DNA from: Deltaproteobacteria bacterium
GTDB taxonomy: Bacteria; Myxococcota_A; Polyangia; Nannocystales; Nannocystaceae
Reading direction: 5' to 3'
Length of the DNA stretch: 64,000 nt
Assembly (NCBI GenBank): GCA_016709225.1
Contig: JADJEE010000012.1
Location: 2,895,501 to 2,959,500 of the forward strand
The translations under genes and the position numbers were made by a program. The notes beneath the pieces are model-generated. The model made no database searches and was not told the DNA's origin. It saw only the letters and a list, made by a program, of their open reading frames with translations. Below, in pieces: positions 16,851 to 25,735 of the stretch; the first letter of the stretch is position 1, and each line of letters begins with the position of its first letter.

Positions 16851-17129
16851 GCTACCACGGCGCTGCGAAGGCACCGGCTCGCGTGGCACGCCGATCGCTG
16901 GGCGCGTCGCGAACGGAGTCTCGATGACGCTCCGTTCGCGACGCGGACGAGGTCCCGCGAGGCACGTGTTGCGCAGCGCGAGCCGCCGGCGAGGAGCGCT
17001 CCACCTGCGGCCGCGAGGGCCCCGTAGGGGATCACTTCGAGCCCCTCGCGACACTCCCTTGCGAATGACGCAGACCCACTGCACGCCGATCGGCAAGCTC
17101 TTGCGCACCTCCAGCGACGGAGGTCCGCG
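16851..17129. other. Divergent intergenic region
   Basis: 279 bp between the divergent genes starting at 16850 (minus) and 17130 (plus). Promoters for both must lie here, but I see no convincing -35/-10 pair, inverted repeat or small gene. Confidence 0.4.
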
Positions 17130-19688
17130 ATGACCGCCGTGCGCACCTTCGGCTTCGACGTCGTGCTGCAGCTCGACGAGGCCCTGACGTCACGGCTGCT
17201 GGCGGCGCGGACGTACGACCTCGCGCGGATCCCCGGTGGGCACTCGCCGCTCGACGTGCTCTCGGTCGGCACCGCGGAGGCACCGAGCTACGTCGAGTGC
17301 GGCATGCCGCGGGTCTTCGCGGTGGCCGGTGACCCCGCCGACGTCGTGCACATCGAGCTACCATTCATCGCCAGTGCCGGCCTGCCGAACCTCGGCAACC
17401 TATCGGCCGCGTGCGAGCTCGGCGACGTCCACCTGCGTGCGAAGCAGGGCGACATCGACATCGATCTCACGACGGTCGACGCCGCCGACATCGCGCTGCA
17501 CGTGATCGAGGTCAGCCCCGCCGCCGACGGCCTCGGCGCGACCGCAACCCCCGGGCTCTTCGACCTACCCGGCGATCTCGCCGAGCGCAAGGCCGCGATC
17601 GCAGCCGCCGCGAGGACGAACAGCCAACGGTTGCCGCTACCGCCGGTCGACATCGATGGCGTGGCGCGCAGCTCCATCCTCGCGCCGTTCCCTAGCACCG
17701 CAGAGGCCGCGGGCAATCGCGTGTGTGGTGGCGTGACCGTGGGCCTGTATGCCGGCGTCGCGCCGTCGCAGGCGATCGGCAGCGCCATCCCGCAGAGTCC
17801 CTCCTCGGATCCATACAACTTCGCCCTCGTGATCGCGTCGGACGTGCTCGGCGGCCTGATCGACCGGCTCGTGCACGATCGACTGACACCCTCGGTATCA
17901 CCGTGGGTGCTGATCGCACCGCAGACGGTCGCGATGCCCGGCGGCGCGGTGACGATCACCCCGCCGGACGCGAGCGGGCGCGTCGGCGTCGCGGTCGCGT
18001 TCGGTGCAGCCGACCAGGGGCGCGAGCTCGTCGTGTCCCACCGCGGCGATCGGCACACCGCGACGCTCGACGCAGTCGGCGCGGCCAACGTGTCGCTCGT
18101 CGGGGCGATCGGCGATCCCGTGACGATCACCATCGACGGCTTGATGAAGAAGGTCGCGGCCTCGCGCGTGCTCGTGCGGCCCGGTGCTCGTCCGTACTGC
18201 ACCCCGGAGGGCATTCGTCTGCAGTTCGAGGGCGAGATCCGTTACGTCGACGCGCACACCACCGACTCGCTGAGGTTCGACGTGTTGCTGCCCTTGGGCA
18301 TCGATCGATCGCAGCAGGCGCGGCTCGCCGTCGGAACCCCGAAGCTGATCGAGATCGACGCCGATCCGGGGCTCGAGTTCCTGGCGTGGTTCATCGGCGA
18401 GGGCTTCTTCTCGACCCTCGGCGCGGCGCTGCTCGAGGGGCTCTACAGCCAGATCCTCACCGCGATGATCAACCGCTTCGGAGATCTCGGTGGCTTGGTC
18501 GCAGATCTCGATCTACCCGAGCTCCCCGAGATCGCCGGCATCGCAATGTTCTTCGAGGAGCTCCGCACCAGTCGCGATGGGCTGTTGGTGAGCGGGCACG
18601 CCGACGCCGGCATCTACCACGCGGCCGGCAGGCGGCGGGTCACGCTGGGCGCCACGCAGGAGTTCGTGGTGTCGGGCGGTGGCGTCTATCACGTCGCAGA
18701 CTGGACGCCCGCGGGCGACGGCGCGATCGAGCTGAGCTTCCGCGGGCCGCACCGAGCCTTCGCCGAGGGCGCCGCCGAGCTGTTCTGGCGGCGCGGCTAC
18801 GACGAGTGCGTGCAGGCGAGCTACGAGCACACCATCGCGACCATCCCCCCCGGCGGCACCGTTGCGTTCGTCATCGAGGGGGCGCGGGATCTCACCAAGG
18901 TGTTGGTCGAGCGCGGCGTCGGCGAGGAGGCCGACGCGCTGACCTTCTCGTGGATCGCGTGGGTGAAGCGGGCGCGTCGCGGCGTCACGTTGCGATCGTC
19001 GGTGCAGCGCGAGGTGGTCGCGACCGTGCGGCACGCGATCTTCACGGTCAAGGAGTACGCCTACAGCGGGCTCGTCGACCACGAAGCCAGCCGCATCACG
19101 CTGACGGCCGACACCCTCGCGGGCGCGCCGGCGACCGGCTACGCCGAGCGTTGGTTCTGGGACGGGCACCCGCTCGAAGACGGCGTGACCCACGAGTTCG
19201 CGGGCGGCTCGGTGCAGCTGTTCGCCGCGCAGCGACGACTTTCCTTTCGCGTCGATCCCCGCACGGGCGATCCCACCAGGATGGCGCTCGCCCACGAGGT
19301 TCGCTTCACCGGCGTCGACGCGCTGCTGCGTCCGTTCGACGACACCGTGCTCATTCCGACGCCGGTGTTCCGCTACATGCCGCAGGGGCTGGCGGACAGC
19401 GGGCGTTGGCGAGACCGTCCGCTCGACGATCCCCGCCGTGATCTCGACTTCCGCGACATCCCCGATCCGCGGGTGAGGCTGGCCGCCGCGCGCGCGCGTC
19501 TCGAGGCGTTGGTCGGGCGCATGGAAGACCTCGTGGCGCGCAACGCTCCGCCCGACGGGCCGGAGATCAACGCTGCGGTTGCGCGCGCGCTCCGAATCGC
19601 AGGCGCCGCGGGCTTGTTGGCGCCCGCACGCGAGACTCGCGTCGAACCCCGCGAGGTCTCGACGGTGCGACGCCGTGCGCCGACCTGA
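17130..19688 (+). CDS. Large hypothetical protein, possibly TULIP-like lipid-binding
   Basis: 852 aa from the ATG at 17130, no signal peptide and no clear membrane helix. The N-terminus (VRTFGFDVVLQLDEALTSRL) and the mid-region (LLEGLYSQILTAMINRFGDL, LPELPEIAGIAMFFEELRTS, GLLVSGHADA) recall the alternating amphipathic strands and helices of TULIP/BPI-like proteins such as Clostridium P47, which carry lipids in an elongated tube; this is a weak resemblance only. The C-terminus is acidic/Arg-rich and helical. It is flanked by unrelated genes (sigma operon, HrpB), so context gives no clue. Convergent with hrpB across 18 bp. Confidence 0.75.
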   Translation: MTAVRTFGFDVVLQLDEALTSRLLAARTYDLARIPGGHSPLDVLSVGTAEAPSYVECGMPRVFAVAGDPADVVHIELPFIASAGLPNLGNLSAACELGDVHLRAKQGDIDIDLTTVDAADIALHVIEVSPAADGLGATATPGLFDLPGDLAERKAAIAAAARTNSQRLPLPPVDIDGVARSSILAPFPSTAEAAGNRVCGGVTVGLYAGVAPSQAIGSAIPQSPSSDPYNFALVIASDVLGGLIDRLVHDRLTPSVSPWVLIAPQTVAMPGGAVTITPPDASGRVGVAVAFGAADQGRELVVSHRGDRHTATLDAVGAANVSLVGAIGDPVTITIDGLMKKVAASRVLVRPGARPYCTPEGIRLQFEGEIRYVDAHTTDSLRFDVLLPLGIDRSQQARLAVGTPKLIEIDADPGLEFLAWFIGEGFFSTLGAALLEGLYSQILTAMINRFGDLGGLVADLDLPELPEIAGIAMFFEELRTSRDGLLVSGHADAGIYHAAGRRRVTLGATQEFVVSGGGVYHVADWTPAGDGAIELSFRGPHRAFAEGAAELFWRRGYDECVQASYEHTIATIPPGGTVAFVIEGARDLTKVLVERGVGEEADALTFSWIAWVKRARRGVTLRSSVQREVVATVRHAIFTVKEYAYSGLVDHEASRITLTADTLAGAPATGYAERWFWDGHPLEDGVTHEFAGGSVQLFAAQRRLSFRVDPRTGDPTRMALAHEVRFTGVDALLRPFDDTVLIPTPVFRYMPQGLADSGRWRDRPLDDPRRDLDFRDIPDPRVRLAAARARLEALVGRMEDLVARNAPPDGPEINAAVARALRIAGAAGLLAPARETRVEPREVSTVRRRAPT

Positions 19689-19706
19689 GAACCGCCGACG
19701 CCGACG

Positions 19707-22241
19707 CTACCGTCGACCGCGGGGCGCCGGAGGACGCGCGGTGCGTGGGTCCTCTGGCCAGTCGTGCCGCGGATAGCGTCGCATCAGCGCCTTGCGGATC
19801 TCCGCGTAGTGGCGGTCCCAGAAGCCCGCGAGGTCGGTGGTGATCTGGACCGGTCGATGGTTGGGCGCGAGCAGGCGGATCGCGACCGCCACGCGACCCT
19901 CGGCGACGCGCGGGCCCGCGAGGCTGCCGAAGAAGTCCTGCAGCCGCGATTCGATCCACGGCGGCTGGTCGGGCTCGTAGTGGACGCGCACGCGTCGCTG
20001 CCCGTCGAGCGCGACATGGGCCGGGGCGATGCGCTCGAAGCGATCGCGGGCGCTGCCGAGCGTGCCGAGCAGCGCGCCGAGCAGATCGGCGCGGCGGAGC
20101 TCCGCGAAGGAGCGTCGCCCATTGCAGGCCTCACGCAGCACCTGATCGAAGGCGCCGGCGTCGAGCAGCGGGATCGCGGGGTCGATGCCGTGGGCGAACG
20201 CGGCGCGGGCCGAGAGCTCCGCGAGTGCGTCGGGCTCGTCGATCCACGCCGAGGCCCCGCGCGCGCGCGCTGCCTCGAACAACGCGTTCGCGGTGGCCTC
20301 GCTGGGCTCGTGTTCGCGCCGCGACTCGAGCAGCAGGCCATCCCAGCGGGTCTCGACCACCGCGTCGACCCGCTCGCGCTCGGCGTCGAAGCCGGCCACG
20401 CGACGCTCCTCGAGGCGATCGATGTCGAGCTCGAGCAACCACTCGGGCTCGATCGCGGCCGCGAGGTTGACCAGCACCTGCGGGCCCGAGGCGCCCTCGC
20501 GACGAGCGGTCGCCTGCAGTGCGACCACGAACGCGGCCGATTGCACCGCAGAGTCCTCCGCCAGCTCGGCAGTGCCGCCACCGCCGGCGAACGCGAGCTT
20601 GCGACGCGCGCCCGCGGCCCCGGGGCGCACGGCCGCGACGCGATCGGGGAAGCCCGACAGCAGTGCGACGCCGAGGGCGTCCTCGTCGAGGTCCTGCTCG
20701 CGCTTGCTGCCACGCGCGAGTGAGCGCCACACCTCGAGCACGGTCCGACACGCGCCATGGTCGAGTCCCAGTCCACCGGCGCGACCGGGGTCGCGCTCGA
20801 AGGCCCGCAGATCGTCGAGGTCGACCACGACGTCGGAGCTCGCGGTGGTCGCCGCGCGTCGCGATCGCTCGGGGCCGCCGCGTCGGATCGAACGCTCCGA
20901 CAGCAGCGCGGCTGCCCCTGCGGCGGCGTGGCCGACCCCCAGGGACGCACCCGCCTGCAGCACGCGGGCGAGTCGCGGGTGCACCGGGTAGCGCAGCAGC
21001 GCGCGACCGCGATCGCTGGGCGCCCCGGTGACGGCATCGATCGCTCCGAGCCGCAGCAACAGCTCCTCGGCGGCCTTGCAGGCCGGCTCGGGCGGCGGCT
21101 CGAACCACGGCACCGCGGCCAGGCCGGCGAAGCCCGCTGCGCGCACCGACAGCGCCGCGCCGGCGAGATCCATGCGGTGGATCTCCGGCGTGTCGAAGGC
21201 GGGTCGGCGATCGAAGTCGGCCCGCGCGTACAGCCGCACGCAGTGGCCTTCGCGGGTGCGACCGGCACGGCCGGCGCGCTGCTCTGCCGACGCCTTCGAC
21301 GTGCGTGCGAGCGCGAGCGTGCCAAGGCCGGTCCACGGATCGTGGCTGGCTTGCCGCACCAGCCCGCTGTCGATCACGCACGACACGCCCGCGATCGTGA
21401 TCGAAGTCTCCGCGACGTTGGTGGCGAGCACCAGCTTCGCGCGCGCGCCCGGTCGCACCGCACGATCCTGCTCGTCGGCCGGCAGCTCTCCGTGCAGCAC
21501 CACCACCTCGAGGCCGAGCGCGTCGGCCACGCTGGCGCAGCTCTGCTGGCACTCGCGGATCTCGCGGGCGCCCGGCAGGAACACCAGCGCGCTGCCACCG
21601 TCGAGCCGCTCGCGACCGAGCTCGCGCAGCGCAGCCGCGACCTGGGCGCCCAGCGGTCGATCGGACTTATCGGTCGCGTACGCGATCGTCACCGGATACG
21701 CCCGGCCCTCGCAGAAGAGCGGCACGGCGCCGAGCCACTGCGCGATCGGTCCCGGCTGCAGCGTCGCCGACATCACCGCCACGCGCAGATCCGGGCGGGT
21801 GCCGCGTTGCAGCGCGCGGACCAACGCCAGCGCGAGGTCGGCGTCGAGGTGGCGCTCGTGGAACTCGTCGAACACCACCGCAGCGACGCCCTTCAGCTGC
21901 GGATCATCGACCAGGCGTCGCGCGAGGATGCCCTCGGTGACGAAGCGGATGCGGGTGGCCTCCGAGGTCTTGGCGTCGAAGCGGACCTGGTAGCCGACCG
22001 TGCCGCCGACGCTCTCGCCGAGCAACGACGCGACCCGCGTCGCGGCCATCCGTGCGGCGATGCGGCGCGGCTGCGACACCCAGATCTCGCCGTGATCGGC
22101 CCAGCCGCCCTCGCGCATCACCAGCGGCAGGCGCGTGGTCTTGCCGGCGCCGGGCTCGGCTTGGATCACGAGGTCGCGGCCGGCCCGCAGCGCCGCGAGC
22201 ACCTCCGGCACCAGCGCATCGATCGGCAGCGGGTCGCTCAC
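19707..22241 (-). CDS. hrpB: ATP-dependent helicase HrpB
   Basis: 844 aa from a GTG at 22241, close to the usual HrpB length of about 820. DEAH-type helicase motifs: Walker A EPGAGKTT (29-36), motif II as DEFH (125-128), SAT (158-160), ATNVAETSITI, and motif VI QRAGRAGRTREGHCVRLY. The long C-terminal half fits the HrpB-specific domain. Family members are RNA/DNA-dependent ATPases of uncertain biological role in bacteria. Divergent from the sigma-factor gene across 77 bp. Confidence 0.93.
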   Translation of the reverse strand: MSDPLPIDALVPEVLAALRAGRDLVIQAEPGAGKTTRLPLVMREGGWADHGEIWVSQPRRIAARMAATRVASLLGESVGGTVGYQVRFDAKTSEATRIRFVTEGILARRLVDDPQLKGVAAVVFDEFHERHLDADLALALVRALQRGTRPDLRVAVMSATLQPGPIAQWLGAVPLFCEGRAYPVTIAYATDKSDRPLGAQVAAALRELGRERLDGGSALVFLPGAREIRECQQSCASVADALGLEVVVLHGELPADEQDRAVRPGARAKLVLATNVAETSITIAGVSCVIDSGLVRQASHDPWTGLGTLALARTSKASAEQRAGRAGRTREGHCVRLYARADFDRRPAFDTPEIHRMDLAGAALSVRAAGFAGLAAVPWFEPPPEPACKAAEELLLRLGAIDAVTGAPSDRGRALLRYPVHPRLARVLQAGASLGVGHAAAGAAALLSERSIRRGGPERSRRAATTASSDVVVDLDDLRAFERDPGRAGGLGLDHGACRTVLEVWRSLARGSKREQDLDEDALGVALLSGFPDRVAAVRPGAAGARRKLAFAGGGGTAELAEDSAVQSAAFVVALQATARREGASGPQVLVNLAAAIEPEWLLELDIDRLEERRVAGFDAERERVDAVVETRWDGLLLESRREHEPSEATANALFEAARARGASAWIDEPDALAELSARAAFAHGIDPAIPLLDAGAFDQVLREACNGRRSFAELRRADLLGALLGTLGSARDRFERIAPAHVALDGQRRVRVHYEPDQPPWIESRLQDFFGSLAGPRVAEGRVAVAIRLLAPNHRPVQITTDLAGFWDRHYAEIRKALMRRYPRHDWPEDPRTARPPAPRGRR

Positions 22242-22318
22242 GTCGCGCGGGAGACTACCGCAAGGGCCGTCGATTTCTGGTCACGGCGGTCGTCGAGCCC
22301 CCGTCTAACCTCTCGACC

Positions 22319-23158
22319 ATGTCACGAGCCCTGCCCGAGATCGAGACCGCGCTCGTCGTCAGCGCAACCGCCGGCGACTCCGCGTCGGTGACCGCCGTCG
22401 TCCGTGCGTTGCAGGGGCCCGTCTTTGCGGTCGCCCAGCGCATGCTGGGTGATGCAGGCGATGCCGAGGACGCCACGCAGGAATCGCTGATCCGCATCGT
22501 CACGCGGCTGGGGCAGTTCCGCGGCGAGGCCCGCTTTACAACCTGGGCCCTGCGCATCGCGGTGCGGCGGATCCTCGACTTCCGCGAGCACCGGGCCGCG
22601 CGCGCCAGCTACAGCTTCGACGAGTTCAGCGCCGACCTCGCCGACGGTGCCGATCACGAGGCACCCGAGCGCATCGAAGACGCACTGCTGCACCGACAGA
22701 TCAAGATCGCCTGCACCCGCGCGATGCTGCACTGTCTCGACGGCGATCATCGCATTGCCTTCGTGCTCGGGGACGTGCTCGAGCTGTCGTCGGTCGACGC
22801 GGCGGAGGTGCTCGAGATCGAGGCTGCCACCCATCGCAAGCGGCTGAGCCGCGCGCGCGCGGCGATGCAGGAGTTCCTCGGCCGCAACTGCGGGGTCTAC
22901 GACGCCGTCGCGCCCTGCCGCTGCCACGCGCGTCTCGGCCGCGCGCTCGCACTCGGCCGGGTCGATCCCAACGCCCTCGAAGCCAAGCACGGCGACCTCG
23001 TGCAGCTGCGACGTCACATCTCGACGTTCGAGCAGATGCGCCGCGTCGCCGCGTTCTTCCAAGCCGATCCCGAACTCGAGCACCGCCGCGACTTCGTGGT
23101 GGTCGTTCGCGAAATGCTCACGACCCTCGACACCGACCATCTGGAGGACCCGCCATGA
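22319..23158 (+). CDS. ECF-like sigma factor with Cys-rich C-terminal tail
   Basis: 279 aa from the ATG at 22319. Region 2: DAEDATQESLIRIVTRLGQF and the conserved ARFTTWALRIAVRRILD; region 4: LDGDHRIAFVLGDVLELSSV, then the HTH AAEVLEIEAATHRKRLSRAR. After region 4 comes an extra tail of about 90 residues with NCGVYDAVAPCRCHARL, a Cys-x-Cys motif found in one branch of long ECF sigma factors where the tail is thought to regulate activity. The stop overlaps the haloalkane dehalogenase start by 4 bp (ATGA), so the two products are translationally coupled. Confidence 0.88.
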   Translation: MSRALPEIETALVVSATAGDSASVTAVVRALQGPVFAVAQRMLGDAGDAEDATQESLIRIVTRLGQFRGEARFTTWALRIAVRRILDFREHRAARASYSFDEFSADLADGADHEAPERIEDALLHRQIKIACTRAMLHCLDGDHRIAFVLGDVLELSSVDAAEVLEIEAATHRKRLSRARAAMQEFLGRNCGVYDAVAPCRCHARLGRALALGRVDPNALEAKHGDLVQLRRHISTFEQMRRVAAFFQADPELEHRRDFVVVVREMLTTLDTDHLEDPP

Positions 23159-24045
23159 CCCAGCCCACCCCCGCCTCACCGGCTTTTCCGTTCACCAAGA
23201 AGCACATCGACGTGCTCGGCGCGTCGATGGCCTACCTCGACGAAGGCAGTGGCGATCCGATCCTGTTCCTACACGGCAACCCGACCTCGTCGTATCTGTG
23301 GCGCAACATCATCCCGCATGTGTCGGGCCTGGGCCGCTGCATCGCGCCGGATCTCATCGGCATGGGCGACTCCGAGAAGATCGATTCGGAGTACCGCTTC
23401 GTCGATCACGCCCGCTACCTCGACGCATTCATCGACGCGCTCGACCTCGATCGCGTGACGCTGGTGCTGCACGACTGGGGCTCCGCGCTCGGCTTCGCAT
23501 GGGCGATGCGCCACCCCGAGCGCGTGCGTGCGATCGCCTTCATGGAGGCGATCTTGATGCCGCTGCCGAGCTGGGACGTGTTCCCGCCGCCGCAGCGCGA
23601 TCTGTTCGTCGCGATCTGCACGCCCGGCGTGGGAGAAGACCTCGTGCTCGAGCGCAACGTGTTCGTCGAGCAGATCTTGCCGGGGTCGGTGCTCGCAGGC
23701 CTCGCGCCCGAGGCCATGGCGGCCTACCGCAAGCCGTTCCCCGACCCCGCGTCGCGCCGACCGACGCTCGCGTGGCCGCGGCAGATCCCGGTCGCCGGGA
23801 AGCCACCCGAGGTCGTCGCGATCGTGAACGAGTACCGCGAGGCACTGATGCGCTCGGAGATCCCCAAGCTGCTGTTCGCGGCCACGCCCGGCGCGATCGG
23901 CACCCCCGACGCGATCGCGTGGTGTCGCGCCAACCTGCCGGAGCTCGAGGTCATCGAGCTCGGCGCCGGGGTGCACTACCTGCAGGAGGATCACCCCGAC
24001 GCGATCGGCCGCGGCTTGGCTGCATTCGTTCGACGCCACCGCTGA
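23155..24045 (+). CDS. Haloalkane dehalogenase (alpha/beta hydrolase)
   Basis: 296 aa, the typical length. The enzyme hydrolyses carbon-halogen bonds to an alcohol and halide. The oxyanion/halide residue Asn42 is in FLHGNPTSSYLWRN, the nucleophile Asp107 with Trp108 in LVLHDWGSALGF, the acid Glu131 in IAFMEA, and the base His274 in GVHYLQEDHPDAIG, matching the LinB/DhaA (HLD-II) pattern of Asp-His-Glu plus Asn and Trp. No signal peptide. Its ATG overlaps the stop of an ECF-type sigma gene. True dehalogenase activity versus a related hydrolase cannot be settled from sequence, but all five residues are intact. Confidence 0.9.
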   Translation: MTQPTPASPAFPFTKKHIDVLGASMAYLDEGSGDPILFLHGNPTSSYLWRNIIPHVSGLGRCIAPDLIGMGDSEKIDSEYRFVDHARYLDAFIDALDLDRVTLVLHDWGSALGFAWAMRHPERVRAIAFMEAILMPLPSWDVFPPPQRDLFVAICTPGVGEDLVLERNVFVEQILPGSVLAGLAPEAMAAYRKPFPDPASRRPTLAWPRQIPVAGKPPEVVAIVNEYREALMRSEIPKLLFAATPGAIGTPDAIAWCRANLPELEVIELGAGVHYLQEDHPDAIGRGLAAFVRRHR

Positions 24046-24091
24046 GCCGTGCGCGTGGGTCGGCCGCGAGCAGGCTCGTCGCGGCGATCGT

Positions 24092-24280
24092 TCACGCGCT
24101 GGTGTCGACCAGCGTGCCGGTGCCGTCGGCACGCGGAGCAGGTGTCTGCGTCGACTCCACCAGCTTCACCATGGCCTCGCCCTCGAGCTTCTGCTGCTCG
24201 TTGACCTTGCGCAGCATCGCGGCTTCGAAGGCCGCGGGTGCGGGGGCTCGTGCGGCGACGGGCGACATGCTCGGCTGCAT
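24092..24280 (-). CDS. YjfB-like small protein (putative motility-associated)
   Basis: 62 aa from the ATG at 24280 (ATG at 24268 also possible; a GTG at 24343 would add an implausible Arg-rich segment). The helix AAMLRKVNEQQKLEGEAMVK followed by LVESTQTPAP and the C-terminal GTLVDTSA match the layout of the YjfB family, whose members are short, helical and often end in NVD-type tails. Function in the family is unproven. It lies 66 bp downstream of the DUF1552 gene on the same strand. Confidence 0.55.
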   Translation of the reverse strand: MQPSMSPVAARAPAPAAFEAAMLRKVNEQQKLEGEAMVKLVESTQTPAPRADGTGTLVDTSA

Positions 24281-24346
24281 CGGCGATGCGCCGCCCGACC
24301 TTCGTGTCGGCCCTGCGGCGGCGGCGCGGTGGTGGCCCGCCACTGG

Positions 24347-25735
24347 TCAGGTGAGGCCCGCGTAGGGGCCGCTGCAGAAGGCGGGATCGCCGAAGCTCGT
24401 GCGTTCGTCGCCGAAGAGGTTGAGGATCGCGACCAGCAGGTTGTTGTGCGAGGGGTCGGCGAGGCCCTCGTTGCGCAGGAAACGGCCACCACGCAGACCG
24501 CCGCCGCCGCCCGCGAGCAGGAACGGCATGTTGCTCTTGTCGTGGGATGGCGGCTGCGCGAGCTCGGTGCCGAAGAACACCACGCTCTCGTCGAGCAGCG
24601 TGGTGCCGCCGAGATCGACGGCGTCGAGCTGCTGCAGCAGGTATGCGTGCTGCTCGGCGTACCAGGTGTAGATCTGCTCGCACTCCACCGGACGGAAGCC
24701 GCCGTCGTGTTGGTAGAAGTGGTGGTGCTGGTCGAGCCCGAGCCACGGGAAGGTGTGCTTGGCCTCGGTGTCGCTCCACTGCAGCGACGCCACCGAGGTG
24801 ATGTCGCAGGCCAGCGCCATCACCAGCATGTCCATCATGAACTTGCCGACCTTGGGGATGGCCTCGTCGGTGTTCACGTCTGCGATCGAGCCGTCGTCGG
24901 CCGAGTCGAGCCCGGTGGTCGGATTGTAGTCGGAGGTGTCGACCTCGTCGGGTAGCTTGCAGATCGCCGTCGGCATCACCACGTCGTCGAGTGACTGCTC
25001 GAGCTCGCGGATCTTGTCGAGGTGTTGCTCGAGCTTCTGCTTGTCGGCTGCGCCGAGGCTGGGCGAGACCGACTCGAAGCGGCGATCGACGTAGTCGAGG
25101 ATCGACTTCTTGCGCGCGAGCTTGGCCTGGAAGTCGGCCGAGTCGGTGGGGTCGAGGCTACCGAACAGCTGGTCGAAGATGGACTGTGGGTCGAGCCGCG
25201 GGGGGATCGGCGAGTAGGTGCCGTTGTCCTCGAAGTTCACGCAGTTGATGGGGTGCAGCAGCCCGTGCGACTTGCCGGTGCCCCAACGAACCGCGATCTG
25301 CAGGCTCTTCATGGGGTTGTTGGTCGACACGCGGTTGGCGATCACCTGATCGATCGAGGGGCCAGCGCCGTAGCCACCGCCTTGCTGGGTCGTGCCGGTG
25401 AGCCACGCGATGATGCCGGCCTGGTGTTGCTCACCCTGCGCGCTCGCCATCGCGAGGCCGTCGACCACGAGCAGCTTGTGCTGGATCGGCGCGAGCGGGG
25501 TGAGGATCGGTGACAGCGTGAAGTCGGTCTCGCTGCCGGTCGGGCGCCAGCGGTTCTCGCCGTTGCCGTCGTCGATCACGGCGCCGCCCGGGGTGTAGAC
25601 GGAGATGAAGCGCTTGGCCGCGGTGGCAGCCCGCGCGACGCGGCCTTCGCCCATCAGCTCGAGCCATGGCAGCGCGATCGCGATGCTGCCGGCACCGCGG
25701 AGCACCGCGCGTCGGGGGATTCGTCGCACGCTCAT
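24347..25735 (-). CDS. DUF1552 secreted protein (Tat signal)
   Basis: 462 aa from the ATG at 25735. The N-terminus RRIPRRAVLRGAG followed by a hydrophobic stretch is a twin-arginine signal. DUF1552 landmarks: RFISVYTPGGAV near residue 43, KLLVVDGLAMASAQGEQHQA, HGLLHPINCVNF, and QWSDTEAKHTFPWLGLDQHH. Family function is not established; it always accompanies DUF1592/1588/1585-type c-heme-like proteins, especially in Planctomycetes and myxobacteria. Its start overlaps the upstream DUF1592-type gene by 4 bp (ATGA), confirming an operon. Confidence 0.9.
   Translation of the reverse strand: MSVRRIPRRAVLRGAGSIAIALPWLELMGEGRVARAATAAKRFISVYTPGGAVIDDGNGENRWRPTGSETDFTLSPILTPLAPIQHKLLVVDGLAMASAQGEQHQAGIIAWLTGTTQQGGGYGAGPSIDQVIANRVSTNNPMKSLQIAVRWGTGKSHGLLHPINCVNFEDNGTYSPIPPRLDPQSIFDQLFGSLDPTDSADFQAKLARKKSILDYVDRRFESVSPSLGAADKQKLEQHLDKIRELEQSLDDVVMPTAICKLPDEVDTSDYNPTTGLDSADDGSIADVNTDEAIPKVGKFMMDMLVMALACDITSVASLQWSDTEAKHTFPWLGLDQHHHFYQHDGGFRPVECEQIYTWYAEQHAYLLQQLDAVDLGGTTLLDESVVFFGTELAQPPSHDKSNMPFLLAGGGGGLRGGRFLRNEGLADPSHNNLLVAILNLFGDERTSFGDPAFCSGPYAGLT

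Noticed and set aside
24281..24343. Longer start (GTG at 24343) for the YjfB-like gene
   Set aside because: The extra N-terminal segment is Arg/Ala/Pro-rich and unlike the family.
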